A program made the position numbers and the translations under genes. DNA of 38,642 nt from Minisyncoccota bacterium (lineage in GTDB: Bacteria > Patescibacteriota > Minisyncoccia > Phycocordibacterales > UBA918), in NCBI GenBank assembly GCA_022841645.1, contig JALHRC010000013.1:1-38642 (forward strand), read 5' to 3'. Below are positions 17,256 through 26,314 of the stretch, one piece after another. Position 1 is the stretch's first letter. Each line of letters starts with the position of its first letter. The notes below the pieces were generated by a model. That model saw only the letters and a program-made list of their open reading frames with translations. It had not been told where the DNA came from and did no database searches.

Positions 17256-20200
17256 TTATGGTGTATCTAGTAATACCGGGTCGGGCGCGGCCGGCACTCC
17301 TTCCTGTTCTTCTTCGGCAGACAATTCTTCTACTGAAGGAGAACCGTCTTCCATAGCACCGGCCTCTACACTGTTGTCTTCAAAAATAGGCTCTTGAGGA
17401 GGCGGTGCCGAGGCATCATTTTCTGCACTCCCCACTGCCACATCTGGCAACAGTAATTCTGTAGAGGTTGTGCCGGTCGAAGGGGTCTCAGGCGTAGTGG
17501 TTGCTGAGGATTCGTCAGGTATCGGATCATCGACCACGAGAGGCGGCTCTTCCGCCGGTTCTTCTTCGGGCACACTGCTACCCGCCGCTTGCTCTAGCAA
17601 CTTCTGCAGTGCCGCCCCATCAACACAGGTAGTACCCACACAGAGCTTATCGGTTTGTACTTCTTGTGTATCAAGCTTGATGATGCGCAAGACACCATCA
17701 ACAAAACTCTCAGCCAAAGCAATAATTCGGTCGACGAGCCGCTCCCCTTCCTGTGGCTCAGTGGTTGGGGTGGCCATGAGAGCAGCAAGCATATTCGTCG
17801 TTCCCTCGTCGAGATACCGATAATCGTGCTTAACAAACATGACAATCTGCCCAACTTTCACCGAACGATTGTCACCCAGAGTGACCGTCTCACTGTTGGT
17901 GGCTCCTAACTCTGCGAGCGCGCGACGCTTGGCCTCGGCCGCCGCTAGGGCTTCGGCTTCCCGAGCTTGGTCATCCGATGTAGTTGCCTGGAGCGGCACA
18001 CACGGCGTCTCACCCAAAGCACCACCACCACCAAAGTAACACCCATCACTGATACGTGGGTCATTCGGTACAAACGGTGGGTACTCTGGCTCGATCAGGT
18101 TTTCGCCAAACTGGTTGATGAAGATTTCTGAGTAGGCGCGTGATTCATCAAAATCTTCCAAGGCAATACCTACGATCACCCCAGTTGAAGTGGCTTTCAT
18201 GCCAACACCAGGAAGTGAAGAGAGCATAATCTGGTCGCCCTTCTTGATGGGGCCGTTTTCATTTGAGAGACGGATCGGGACGCGTCCAGAAAGCGCAATC
18301 GGGAAGGCGCGTTCGCCAGCGCGGAGGGAGGCATCGTCCGCACCAAGTGTAAGCCCCGGCTGCGTAGAAACCACACCAATCACGTTCTCTCTGGAAGCGG
18401 TGTTAGCGAGTTCGATACTCAGTCCACTCTTGAGTGACACAATTTCTCCTGCCCTTAAAGGCTGATAGGAGAAATACATTTCGGCCAAGTCAGAGTTGCC
18501 GGTGTGGTATTCAGTGGCACTGATACGGCCACTGGTTGACGCGGTACACGAACCGTCGCTGTCGACACACAGGCCCCCGCGCCCGATCTGAAGGCCGGCG
18601 GCATTGGTACCATCACCAATGGTGACCGTGCCCGAGGCGTTTACAAAGAAACGTGAAGTGCCCGCAACCTTAAAGTCGAGGAAACGCGACGTCGTCGAGC
18701 TAAAGCTGCCGGTTGTATTACCGAAGTTCATGAGAAGCCCGGTACCAGCAAATGCCGAGGTGTCTTGGAAAAGTGAAAGCAGGGAGGCGGTCGTAATCGA
18801 GGATGAGTACCCACGAATGGCATTGCCCTGGGTGGTACCACGCGTCTCACCGTAAACACCGGCTGGCTCAAATACGGCGCCCGCGTCACCCTCGGTTGTA
18901 CCGCGGACGCCAAAGGTGCGACCAAAGCCAGAGATGGCGGTGTTTTCACCCAGCGTATTAATGCCGCGCTGTGCCTGCACTTCAAGACCACGGAGCGTAT
19001 TACCATAGCTCGTACTATCGGTAATACGGAAAATGCTCCCTACAATAGTAGTAGTGGCGGTGTTGGTTGTCACCATCGTTAGGCGATTTCCAAATTGCGT
19101 TGCTGCATTGGTAGCATTGGCAAGACCGATGTATTGATCAATACCGACAGTGGACGTACCAGTAATACCTTCACGACGCATAGACAATTGACCTTCTGGG
19201 GTGGTACTACCAAGTCCTAGAAGTCCCGCCTGAGTAAGAGTAAGCAGCTGTGTACCAGTCGACGACGCCACCACAAATGGGTTGGTGCCGGCGGTACCCG
19301 TGACCGCCAAGCTTGCTACCGGGGACGTGGTACCAATTCCCAGCGATCCACTCAAATATGTCGTACCTGACAGTGTCGTGGAAGAGAGCGTCGCGCCGGT
19401 ACCAAAGACACTCGCTCCGGTACCAGTTTCGTCGGAGAGGAGCGCCGCGAGAGCAGCCGAGTTGGTGAACGACGCAGACAGCCCCAGCGACCCTGTCGCC
19501 ACCTGACTCCAAGTATTCCCCGCTCCGCCGATGAGAAGTTGGTTCTGGGTAATGGTGGAGAGGCCGGTGCCGCCACGGGTAGCGGCGAGGGTGCCAGTGG
19601 TGTCGGAGAGGGCGATGGCGAGGGAGGAGGTACTAGCCCACTGCGTGCCCGTAGCAGTAGCACGGAGTATCTGTCCCACCGAGCCGGTACTCGACGAAGC
19701 ATCAACAAGGAGACCGGTGAGGCGGAGGTCGCCCTGGACGGTGAGCTTGTGGGTGGGCGAAGTGGTGCCGATGCCGACCGAGCCCGCGAAGTAATTCTGC
19801 CACTCTTCAACTGTCTGATATACTCCGTAAGTATCATTTGCAGCCGATGAAAAACCGTCGAGGTGCAGTGCGTAGTAATTTGTCGTTGATGATGTGGGAT
19901 TTCCGTAAATTGAGATTCCGTACACATTCTGAGCAGAGGTCACACTAGAGATTCCGGTATTTATTCGACTACCAAAAAGATCGCCGAGCACTGACCCCGC
20001 ATCAAACTCCAGATCAATTCTTTGCCCCATGACTTCAGCAGCAGTACGCTGCTCGCCGGATACTCCTATATTCATACCCAAGATGCTACCGGTGGTTGAG
20101 CCTAGCGCCGTAACCTGAACACCTACACCAACAGCCCCTAAGGCACCATCGATATTTTGTAGAGTCAGCATATTTTGATTGCCAGTAACGGAAAAGAAAA

Positions 20201-22916
20201 AATCTGCCGGCGTCCCCCCATCAATATTCAATTCGCTGTATTGACCATACCCACCGGTGCCTACATCAGCTGCTGTGGCGGTGAAGGCGGATTGTGTGCT
20301 AAAAAAGCGCTGGCTACTATCAAAGCCTGTTCCATCATGGAGACTTAATGCAGTCCCCGCACCACCATCAGCATAGACACTCAGCAACGGATTATTAGAT
20401 GAGGCTTGGACAGTGAGGCGCGAAAGCGGAGTAGTCGTACCGACACCCACATTGCCACTCGTTGCTATCGTCATAGCGACAGTGTTATTAGTCTCAAATT
20501 GCAGTGCGTTGCTATCGTTAGTGCCTAAAATGGCAGACGCCGCATACGAATTACCGCCCTGAGCAAAAAAACCAGCACCGAGGCCAAGGGTAGACGTCGC
20601 TACCGAAAGTGCACTACCACTTACAACCAGCCCAGTGCCAGTAAGGTCAGTCAGCGAGTCGCCCCCCATATTTAAGCGCGTGAGTCCCAGGTTTGATGAG
20701 GTGGCACTGGCGATGGTCGCATCAGCAAAGATAGTTGTCCCAGTAAAAGTCGGTGAGTTTGCGCGCACAAAGCCTCCGCTCGTGCCCATCTCATCAGTCA
20801 GAATAGCGGCGAGCTCGGTCGAGGTGTCTATATCCGTGGTAGATAAAAGACCAAGAGTGGACGTACTCACCCACTGCGTTCCGGTTGCTGTCGCGCGCAG
20901 CATTTGTCCAACAGAACCAGTGGACGATGAAGCGTCAACAAACATTCCGGTGAGGCGTAGGTCACCCTGGACGGTGAGTTTGGCGGTGGGTGAGGTGGTG
21001 CCGATGCCGACATTACCGCGCGCACTGGCGAGGAGCACGTCACCGTTCACGCCACCCCCTCCACCACCAACGCCCCCGTCAACAAAAACATCACCCCCAG
21101 CGTTGGCACTAGTTGCGTTACCACCCACTAAACTAATACTCCCACCAAAATTGCCGTTACCAGCAGTCAGCGAAATACCACCCCCTGATATACCGGCGCC
21201 AGTAAGCAAAAGCGTGCTCGGTGTGGCTGAGGTCGGAAAAATTGTTCCGCCTGTAAAGGCGCCACTTGTGATAGTGACATTGCCACCATTACCACCATAA
21301 AAATCATTGTTATTTCCCCCTCGGCCAGCTGACAAAAAAATGTCGCCGCCGGTGCCTGCCAAGTTAAAACCGCCCGTGGTATTATCGCCGCCTCGACCAG
21401 CAATAATAGTCACCGCACCACCATTGGCAGCTGCTGAAAAGCCACTTGTAGCATCGCCGCCCCGGCCGGCCACCATTTCGACGAGACTTCCTCTACCTGG
21501 GGCTGTTCCATCACCGCCGCGCCCCCCGCGCAACACAAATGCCGGAGTCGCGAGACTGTTGGCAGAAGCATCAGGGGTATGAACACTAAAAAACGCTGCC
21601 GGTGAGGTGCTACCAATACCTAGTCTACCCTCCTGCGTCAGCGTAAGGAGCTGCGTACCGGTCGAAGAGGCCACCACAAATGGATTGGTACCAGCAGTAC
21701 CGGCCACCGCGAGGCTCGCCGCTGGTGAGGTAGTACCAATACCAACATTTCCACTCATATACGTAATACCAGAAAGCGTAGTGGAAGAAAGCGTCGCCCC
21801 TGTACCAAACACAGTTAGGCCGGTGCCAGTTTCATCGGAAAGAAGTGCAGCGAGCTGAGCGGAGTTACTAAAAGAGGCCGAGAGACCGAGTGATCCCGTT
21901 GCAATCTGCGTCCATGTATCTCCTGCTCCGCCGATGAGGAGTTGGTTTTGGGTGATGGTGGAGAGACCAGTACCACCACGGGTGGCAGCGAGGGTGCCAG
22001 TGGTGTCCGAGAGAGCGATGGCAAGGCCAGAGGTAGCAAAGTTCACCCACTGTGAACCGTTGTATGAAAGTATTTGACCAGCGGCGGAGCCACTTAAGGT
22101 GACATCGGTGAGGTCGTCGAGAGCGGCGACGTTAGAGCTACCAAAACCAAGTGACGAAGTGGCCATCCACCGCGTGGTAGTACCGGTAGCTTGAAGCACC
22201 ATGCCACTTGTACCACTGGCATTTGTGCCATCGAACAACGCCCCAGTGATCCGCGTATTACCGGCCACAGTAAATTGGTGTGACGGTGTGGAGGTACCGA
22301 TACCCACGTTGCCATTCCCCAAGATGGTAAACACTTCGGTCACCCCACTAAAGAAGCGTGCAATGGCGCCAGCACCGTCCTGGACGAGCGTTAGGAGCGA
22401 ATTACTTGAAGTGGCTCGCATCGTGTCTGCTTCATCGCTGCGCAAAAACGAGGAAGACGCTACTCCATCAAGCCGTCGCGCCTCAAAGGCCGCCGGCACC
22501 GTGCCCAGCACTTTACGTGGACTCATTTCACCATCCCATACCGGCGAGGTTGTCGTACTACCGATTTCAACCCCGAGATAGAGTTCTTGATTAAAATCTA
22601 CTCCAACAAGTGGGGAGCTCGAACCGAGCATGACTGAGAAAAGTCCGTTAGTCACTTGGACCCGATTCACTCCGGTGAGGCTTTCCGTCCACACTGCCGA
22701 AGTGGTAGCAATCGACGGACTGGTGAGCAGCCAAAAACGCATGTTGTAGGTGCCATCAGGAACCGCCAGTCCGCTACTGTCAGTGAGCTTTCCTTGATAG
22801 TTAATCTCGGGATTAGCTGCTCCCCAAGCGTTACCTGGCACAATTAGTACAGCCATCACAACACACACCAAAAGCGTGTGTGCGAGGAACCTGAGCTGTA
22901 GCAAGCGAGTCAACAT
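17256..22916 (-). CDS. Giant tail-fibre-like surface protein (1886 aa)
   Basis: Signal peptide; repeated (V/L)GIGTTSPxxxLTVxG units; glycine-rich insertion; C-terminal YHTGNSDLAEMYFSYQPLRAGEIVSLKSG...GVVSTQPGL...PIALSGRVPIRLSNENGPIKKGDQIMLSS module; acidic Pro/Glu-rich tail. Confidence 0.85.
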   Translation of the reverse strand: MLTRLLQLRFLAHTLLVCVVMAVLIVPGNAWGAANPEINYQGKLTDSSGLAVPDGTYNMRFWLLTSPSIATTSAVWTESLTGVNRVQVTNGLFSVMLGSSSPLVGVDFNQELYLGVEIGSTTTSPVWDGEMSPRKVLGTVPAAFEARRLDGVASSSFLRSDEADTMRATSSNSLLTLVQDGAGAIARFFSGVTEVFTILGNGNVGIGTSTPSHQFTVAGNTRITGALFDGTNASGTSGMVLQATGTTTRWMATSSLGFGSSNVAALDDLTDVTLSGSAAGQILSYNGSQWVNFATSGLAIALSDTTGTLAATRGGTGLSTITQNQLLIGGAGDTWTQIATGSLGLSASFSNSAQLAALLSDETGTGLTVFGTGATLSSTTLSGITYMSGNVGIGTTSPAASLAVAGTAGTNPFVVASSTGTQLLTLTQEGRLGIGSTSPAAFFSVHTPDASANSLATPAFVLRGGRGGDGTAPGRGSLVEMVAGRGGDATSGFSAAANGGAVTIIAGRGGDNTTGGFNLAGTGGDIFLSAGRGGNNNDFYGGNGGNVTITSGAFTGGTIFPTSATPSTLLLTGAGISGGGISLTAGNGNFGGSISLVGGNATSANAGGDVFVDGGVGGGGGGVNGDVLLASARGNVGIGTTSPTAKLTVQGDLRLTGMFVDASSSTGSVGQMLRATATGTQWVSTSTLGLLSTTDIDTSTELAAILTDEMGTSGGFVRANSPTFTGTTIFADATIASATSSNLGLTRLNMGGDSLTDLTGTGLVVSGSALSVATSTLGLGAGFFAQGGNSYAASAILGTNDSNALQFETNNTVAMTIATSGNVGVGTTTPLSRLTVQASSNNPLLSVYADGGAGTALSLHDGTGFDSSQRFFSTQSAFTATAADVGTGGYGQYSELNIDGGTPADFFFSVTGNQNMLTLQNIDGALGAVGVGVQVTALGSTTGSILGMNIGVSGEQRTAAEVMGQRIDLEFDAGSVLGDLFGSRINTGISSVTSAQNVYGISIYGNPTSSTTNYYALHLDGFSSAANDTYGVYQTVEEWQNYFAGSVGIGTTSPTHKLTVQGDLRLTGLLVDASSSTGSVGQILRATATGTQWASTSSLAIALSDTTGTLAATRGGTGLSTITQNQLLIGGAGNTWSQVATGSLGLSASFTNSAALAALLSDETGTGASVFGTGATLSSTTLSGTTYLSGSLGIGTTSPVASLAVTGTAGTNPFVVASSTGTQLLTLTQAGLLGLGSTTPEGQLSMRREGITGTSTVGIDQYIGLANATNAATQFGNRLTMVTTNTATTTIVGSIFRITDSTSYGNTLRGLEVQAQRGINTLGENTAISGFGRTFGVRGTTEGDAGAVFEPAGVYGETRGTTQGNAIRGYSSSITTASLLSLFQDTSAFAGTGLLMNFGNTTGSFSSTTSRFLDFKVAGTSRFFVNASGTVTIGDGTNAAGLQIGRGGLCVDSDGSCTASTSGRISATEYHTGNSDLAEMYFSYQPLRAGEIVSLKSGLSIELANTASRENVIGVVSTQPGLTLGADDASLRAGERAFPIALSGRVPIRLSNENGPIKKGDQIMLSSLPGVGMKATSTGVIVGIALEDFDESRAYSEIFINQFGENLIEPEYPPFVPNDPRISDGCYFGGGGALGETPCVPLQATTSDDQAREAEALAAAEAKRRALAELGATNSETVTLGDNRSVKVGQIVMFVKHDYRYLDEGTTNMLAALMATPTTEPQEGERLVDRIIALAESFVDGVLRIIKLDTQEVQTDKLCVGTTCVDGAALQKLLEQAAGSSVPEEEPAEEPPLVVDDPIPDESSATTTPETPSTGTTSTELLLPDVAVGSAENDASAPPPQEPIFEDNSVEAGAMEDGSPSVEELSAEEEQEGVPAAPDPVLLDTP
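21030..21545 (-). repeat. Glycine-rich protein repeat region within the giant protein
   Basis: GGRGGDGTAPGRG...AGRGGDATSGFSAAANGGAVTII-AGRGGDNTTGGFNLAGTGGDIFLS-AGRGGNNNDFYGGNGGNVTITS, imperfect units of about 22-24 aa. Coordinates approximate. Confidence 0.75.
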
Positions 22917-22922
22917 ATCTGG

Positions 22923-23714
22923 TTACGGGATATTCTCGCTACGTTCTGATACTGGTGCGGGAACAGTGAGAAATGGTACGGACACCAGCTCCCCTTCCAC
23001 AGCACCGCGATAGGTAATTTCACCAACCCCTGGTGAACGAAATACCACTTCCACCGGATCGGAAAATAACGCCGCGATTTCTTCGGTCGTGCTCACAGAA
23101 CTACCAACAGGTAGTACGAGCACCCCGGTACTTTGATCATGAAAACGACGTGCTTCGACTGTATCAACAAAGACGGGCTGCTCGCTTAGCGCTGTTTCTA
23201 TCACTGTTTCTGGGAGCGCAATTGGTGGCACAGCTTTTGTCTCACCCATCGCATCGCCGGTACCAAGCGCTACCCGACTTAGCTCGCCAACCAAAAAACC
23301 TGCCTTCACCGCAAGTGCCTCCAGCGACACTCGTTCAGGCAGGTAGTAAAACGAAAAACCAGAGAGAAGACCGCAGCAAAGTACAAGCGCAGTTGCGCAG
23401 AGAGCGCGGGCTCTTGAGTAGCGGGGTCGTTCCAAAATCTTCGCCACCCGCTCACTAGCAACCACCTTAAGATCTCGCTCACGTCGTCGTTCACGACTTA
23501 AGTGCCGACGACGAACATCGGCCTCAAGCTCACTGAGAGCGGAAAAATTTTGGAGCGACTCTTCATCAATAAACCACTGTCGCCCCACCTGCGCTCCAGC
23601 GATTACACCTTCACGGGCAAGCTTCGCAATGTAATCGCGAGTATAGCGAGTACGACCTACAACCTCCTTTATCGGGAGGAGCGTTTTGCCATTTATGGAA
23701 AGAGCACTGCTCAT
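22923..23714 (-). CDS. Membrane-anchored protein with N-terminal excisionase/MerR-like HTH
   Basis: LLPIKEVVGRTRYTRDYIAKLAREGVIAGAQVGRQWFIDEESL, then TM ALCATALVLCCGLLSGFSFYYL, then extracytoplasmic part. Confidence 0.7.
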   Translation of the reverse strand: MSSALSINGKTLLPIKEVVGRTRYTRDYIAKLAREGVIAGAQVGRQWFIDEESLQNFSALSELEADVRRRHLSRERRRERDLKVVASERVAKILERPRYSRARALCATALVLCCGLLSGFSFYYLPERVSLEALAVKAGFLVGELSRVALGTGDAMGETKAVPPIALPETVIETALSEQPVFVDTVEARRFHDQSTGVLVLPVGSSVSTTEEIAALFSDPVEVVFRSPGVGEITYRGAVEGELVSVPFLTVPAPVSERSENIP

Positions 23715-23782
23715 GGCGATGTGGCTTTAATTATAAAGCTACATCGTGAAAAATATGCTTGCTAACTGTGCACAAGAAAAAG

Positions 23783-24775
23783 CTATTCGCCATCCAAAAT
23801 CGAAGTCACCGAAGCGCTGTTGAGACGAAGTGTCGATCCCTCATCCGTGACTCCCACTGTCGTTACAGATTCAAGCATTAAGAGTGCTCCAGCGATCACT
23901 GCCACGAGGACCACGGTAGCTGGTGCAATTACGAGGCGGAAGAATAACGTGGTCTCAGGATCACCACTACTAGGTGGCAGGGACGATTTAACAAGTTTAA
24001 GTGATTCTACTGAACTATCGGTAGACACTTTACGATCAGAACTATGTAGAATCCTCGTCTTGCCAGGCAAATGACTCCGCGAGTGCGCTGGTCTCGTCGA
24101 GGTGTCACTGCGGTGCAATTCTACTGAGTAGGTGTGCTTATCCGTGTGAGCGCGAGTAGGAACATCCGCTGACATCGGGGTCTCTTCACTTTCGATGTAA
24201 CTAGATTTATCAACAGTATTATCACTTTCTTCAGAGTCAAAATTGGGGGCAAAATTAAGGACCTTTAGTGTCCCCGCCAAGGCCACTGCTGGCATTGGCT
24301 CACTAACCAGCGCTACGTTGTCTGAGCCAGCAGTTACATCAATTCTTTCACTTTCAGCGAGATGTATGGGCATTTCTTGCTCAAATTTCCTACTTTCACT
24401 GCCCTTTGCTGTACTTGGAATCAAATCTGAGCCGTCATTTTCATATTTTGGCATCTTCCAAAAGATACGCTCGGCAAATCGTGGTGGCTGCGACCTTAGT
24501 GTATTCTTTGAAATCGGTTTATTCACGTTTACCCGAGAAGATGTTTTTTCTGAAGCTACTATAGACCTTTTCTCGTTTGAACGAAGTTCTGCATAGCGCG
24601 TATTTTTGTGTCCGTCGAGGGTAGCTGGGTAAACGTACCAGGTGCGACCCACCAGATGTGCGTCGACCTTACCGCCACGGCACAGCTGCCCGATATAGTC
24701 GGTCGTATAGCCATGCTGCTTGGCTAAAACTGACGCGCGTACGTACGCCACACCGTCGATAGTCACCGTATCCAT
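23783..24775 (-). CDS. HTH-TM protein (N-terminal excisionase-like HTH, C-terminal TM)
   Basis: DGVAYVRASVLAKQHGYTTDYIGQLCRGGKVDAHLVGRTWYVYPATLDGH; C-term TM LVIAPATVVLVAVIAGALLML. Confidence 0.7.
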   Translation of the reverse strand: MDTVTIDGVAYVRASVLAKQHGYTTDYIGQLCRGGKVDAHLVGRTWYVYPATLDGHKNTRYAELRSNEKRSIVASEKTSSRVNVNKPISKNTLRSQPPRFAERIFWKMPKYENDGSDLIPSTAKGSESRKFEQEMPIHLAESERIDVTAGSDNVALVSEPMPAVALAGTLKVLNFAPNFDSEESDNTVDKSSYIESEETPMSADVPTRAHTDKHTYSVELHRSDTSTRPAHSRSHLPGKTRILHSSDRKVSTDSSVESLKLVKSSLPPSSGDPETTLFFRLVIAPATVVLVAVIAGALLMLESVTTVGVTDEGSTLRLNSASVTSILDGE

Positions 24776-24784
24776 GTTGTGTTT

Positions 24785-24790
24785 AGTATA
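24785..24790 (-). promoter_or_regulatory. Extended -10 (TG C TATACT) 9 nt upstream of ATG 24775
   Basis: Minus-strand read TGCTATACT-AAACACAAC-ATG. Confidence 0.6.
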
Positions 24791-24840
24791 GCAAAGAGCA
24801 CCTCCTCGATTCGGCTACCCGAGAAAATCTGTGAATAATA

Positions 24841-26262
24841 CTACTTGGAGTCTAAGCCAGCCAACAGTGCTTCCTTAAGTAGAGCCGGGTCAGCTGTCCC
24901 ACGACTTTTCTTCATCGCTTGTCCTATCAAAAACTGCAGTGAGGCCAGCTTTCCAGACCGATACTCAGAGACTACCTGTGGGTTCTCTCCCATAATCTCA
25001 GCAACTAGTGCACCAAGTGACGCCATATCCGTGCTCCGTAGGAGGCTATGCCCTTCTGCATAGGCACGCGGTGACTCATTGCTCACAAGAACAGCCGCCA
25101 GTACGTCTTTCGCTACCCGGGAGGTAATTTTATCTTCAGTAACCAGGTCTATGAGTTCTATATAGTGCTCTACTGACAGCCCCATGGACGCGCCTGAAGC
25201 AAGATGAGAGAGAACATCCGACGTCAGATAATTGGCGGCAGTCTGAAAGAACGATTTGTCTCGACCGATTCGAGAAGCCTCTTGGTAAAATTCAGCAAAG
25301 AAGGTATCGATGTCTGGGCTGCTAATTATGATCTCAGTTTGTTTTATCGGTAAATCGATTTCACTATATTTTACACGCTTTTTATCAGGTAGGTTATTTA
25401 TTCTCTCGTTTACTCGAGAAAATGTTCCTTCACGAGAAATGTCCATCTTTGGTATGTCTGGGTCTGGAAAATAGCGATAGTCCTTAGCGGTTTCTTTGCT
25501 CCGCTGCACATACGTACGCTGCTTTACCTCGTCCCAGCCGCGTGTTTCCTGAACGACTTCCCCGCCAGCCTCCAGTAGCGTTGTCTGGCGCAAAATTTCG
25601 TACTCAATAGCAGCCTCTACGGACCGGAAAGAATTGAGATTCTTGACCTCGACTTTGGTCCCCAGGTTTTTGTCAGCACTTACTGACACATTTGCCTCAA
25701 CACGCATCTCCCCCCGCTCCATCTGGGCCTCTGCTATACGTAGGGTACGTAAGATAAGCTGAAGCTCTCGCGCAAAAGCACCGGCTGTTTTAGCATCATG
25801 AATTACCGGCTCGGTAACCAATTCCATGAGGGGCACCCCTGCCCGATTGAAGTCAACAAGGCTGTAGTTACCCTTATCGTGTTGGTTACGAGCAGTGTCT
25901 TCCTCAAGGTGTACCCGCGTAATCGAAATACCATTGATCATTCCACCAGTAAGGAGTGGGTAGGCGTACTGACTGATCTGATATGCCTTGGGGATGTCTG
26001 GGTAAAAATAGTGTTTACGATCAAATTCTGAAAAGGTGGCGTGATCGGCGCGAGTAGCCTCTCCAAATTGCAGCACAAAAGATATTGCTTCTTGATTCGG
26101 TACCGGTAGAGTCCCCGGGTGTGCGAGGCAGACCGGACAAACATTCTGATTCGGTTCACTGTCATGTGGGGCATTCTTGCAACCGCAAAACATTTTACTC
26201 TTGGTCGCGAGCTCGACATGGACTTCAAGGCCAATGGTCGGAGTGTAGTCGAGCTTTGACAT
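24841..26262 (-). CDS. gatB: Asp/Glu-tRNA(Asn/Gln) amidotransferase subunit B
   Basis: 473 aa; IGLEVHVELATKSKMFCGC, VCLAHPGTLPVPN, FDRKHYFYPDIPKAYQISQ, YRYFPDPDIP. Confidence 0.97.
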   Translation of the reverse strand: MSKLDYTPTIGLEVHVELATKSKMFCGCKNAPHDSEPNQNVCPVCLAHPGTLPVPNQEAISFVLQFGEATRADHATFSEFDRKHYFYPDIPKAYQISQYAYPLLTGGMINGISITRVHLEEDTARNQHDKGNYSLVDFNRAGVPLMELVTEPVIHDAKTAGAFARELQLILRTLRIAEAQMERGEMRVEANVSVSADKNLGTKVEVKNLNSFRSVEAAIEYEILRQTTLLEAGGEVVQETRGWDEVKQRTYVQRSKETAKDYRYFPDPDIPKMDISREGTFSRVNERINNLPDKKRVKYSEIDLPIKQTEIIISSPDIDTFFAEFYQEASRIGRDKSFFQTAANYLTSDVLSHLASGASMGLSVEHYIELIDLVTEDKITSRVAKDVLAAVLVSNESPRAYAEGHSLLRSTDMASLGALVAEIMGENPQVVSEYRSGKLASLQFLIGQAMKKSRGTADPALLKEALLAGLDSK

Positions 26263-26314
26263 GCAGAGCGATGAAAATTACGAGATAAATGAGTGGCCAC
26301 TACCTACGCAGTGT

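Noticed and set aside
21030-21545. Possible CRISPR-like repeat array
   Set aside because: Repeats are degenerate Gly-codon runs in frame within a CDS, without constant direct repeats and unique spacers.
17470-22594. Many 60-221-aa plus- and minus-strand ORFs inside the giant fibre gene
   Set aside because: Low-complexity Pro/Val/Arg/Ser translations that arise from repeats on the antisense strand or shifted frames; no independent signals.
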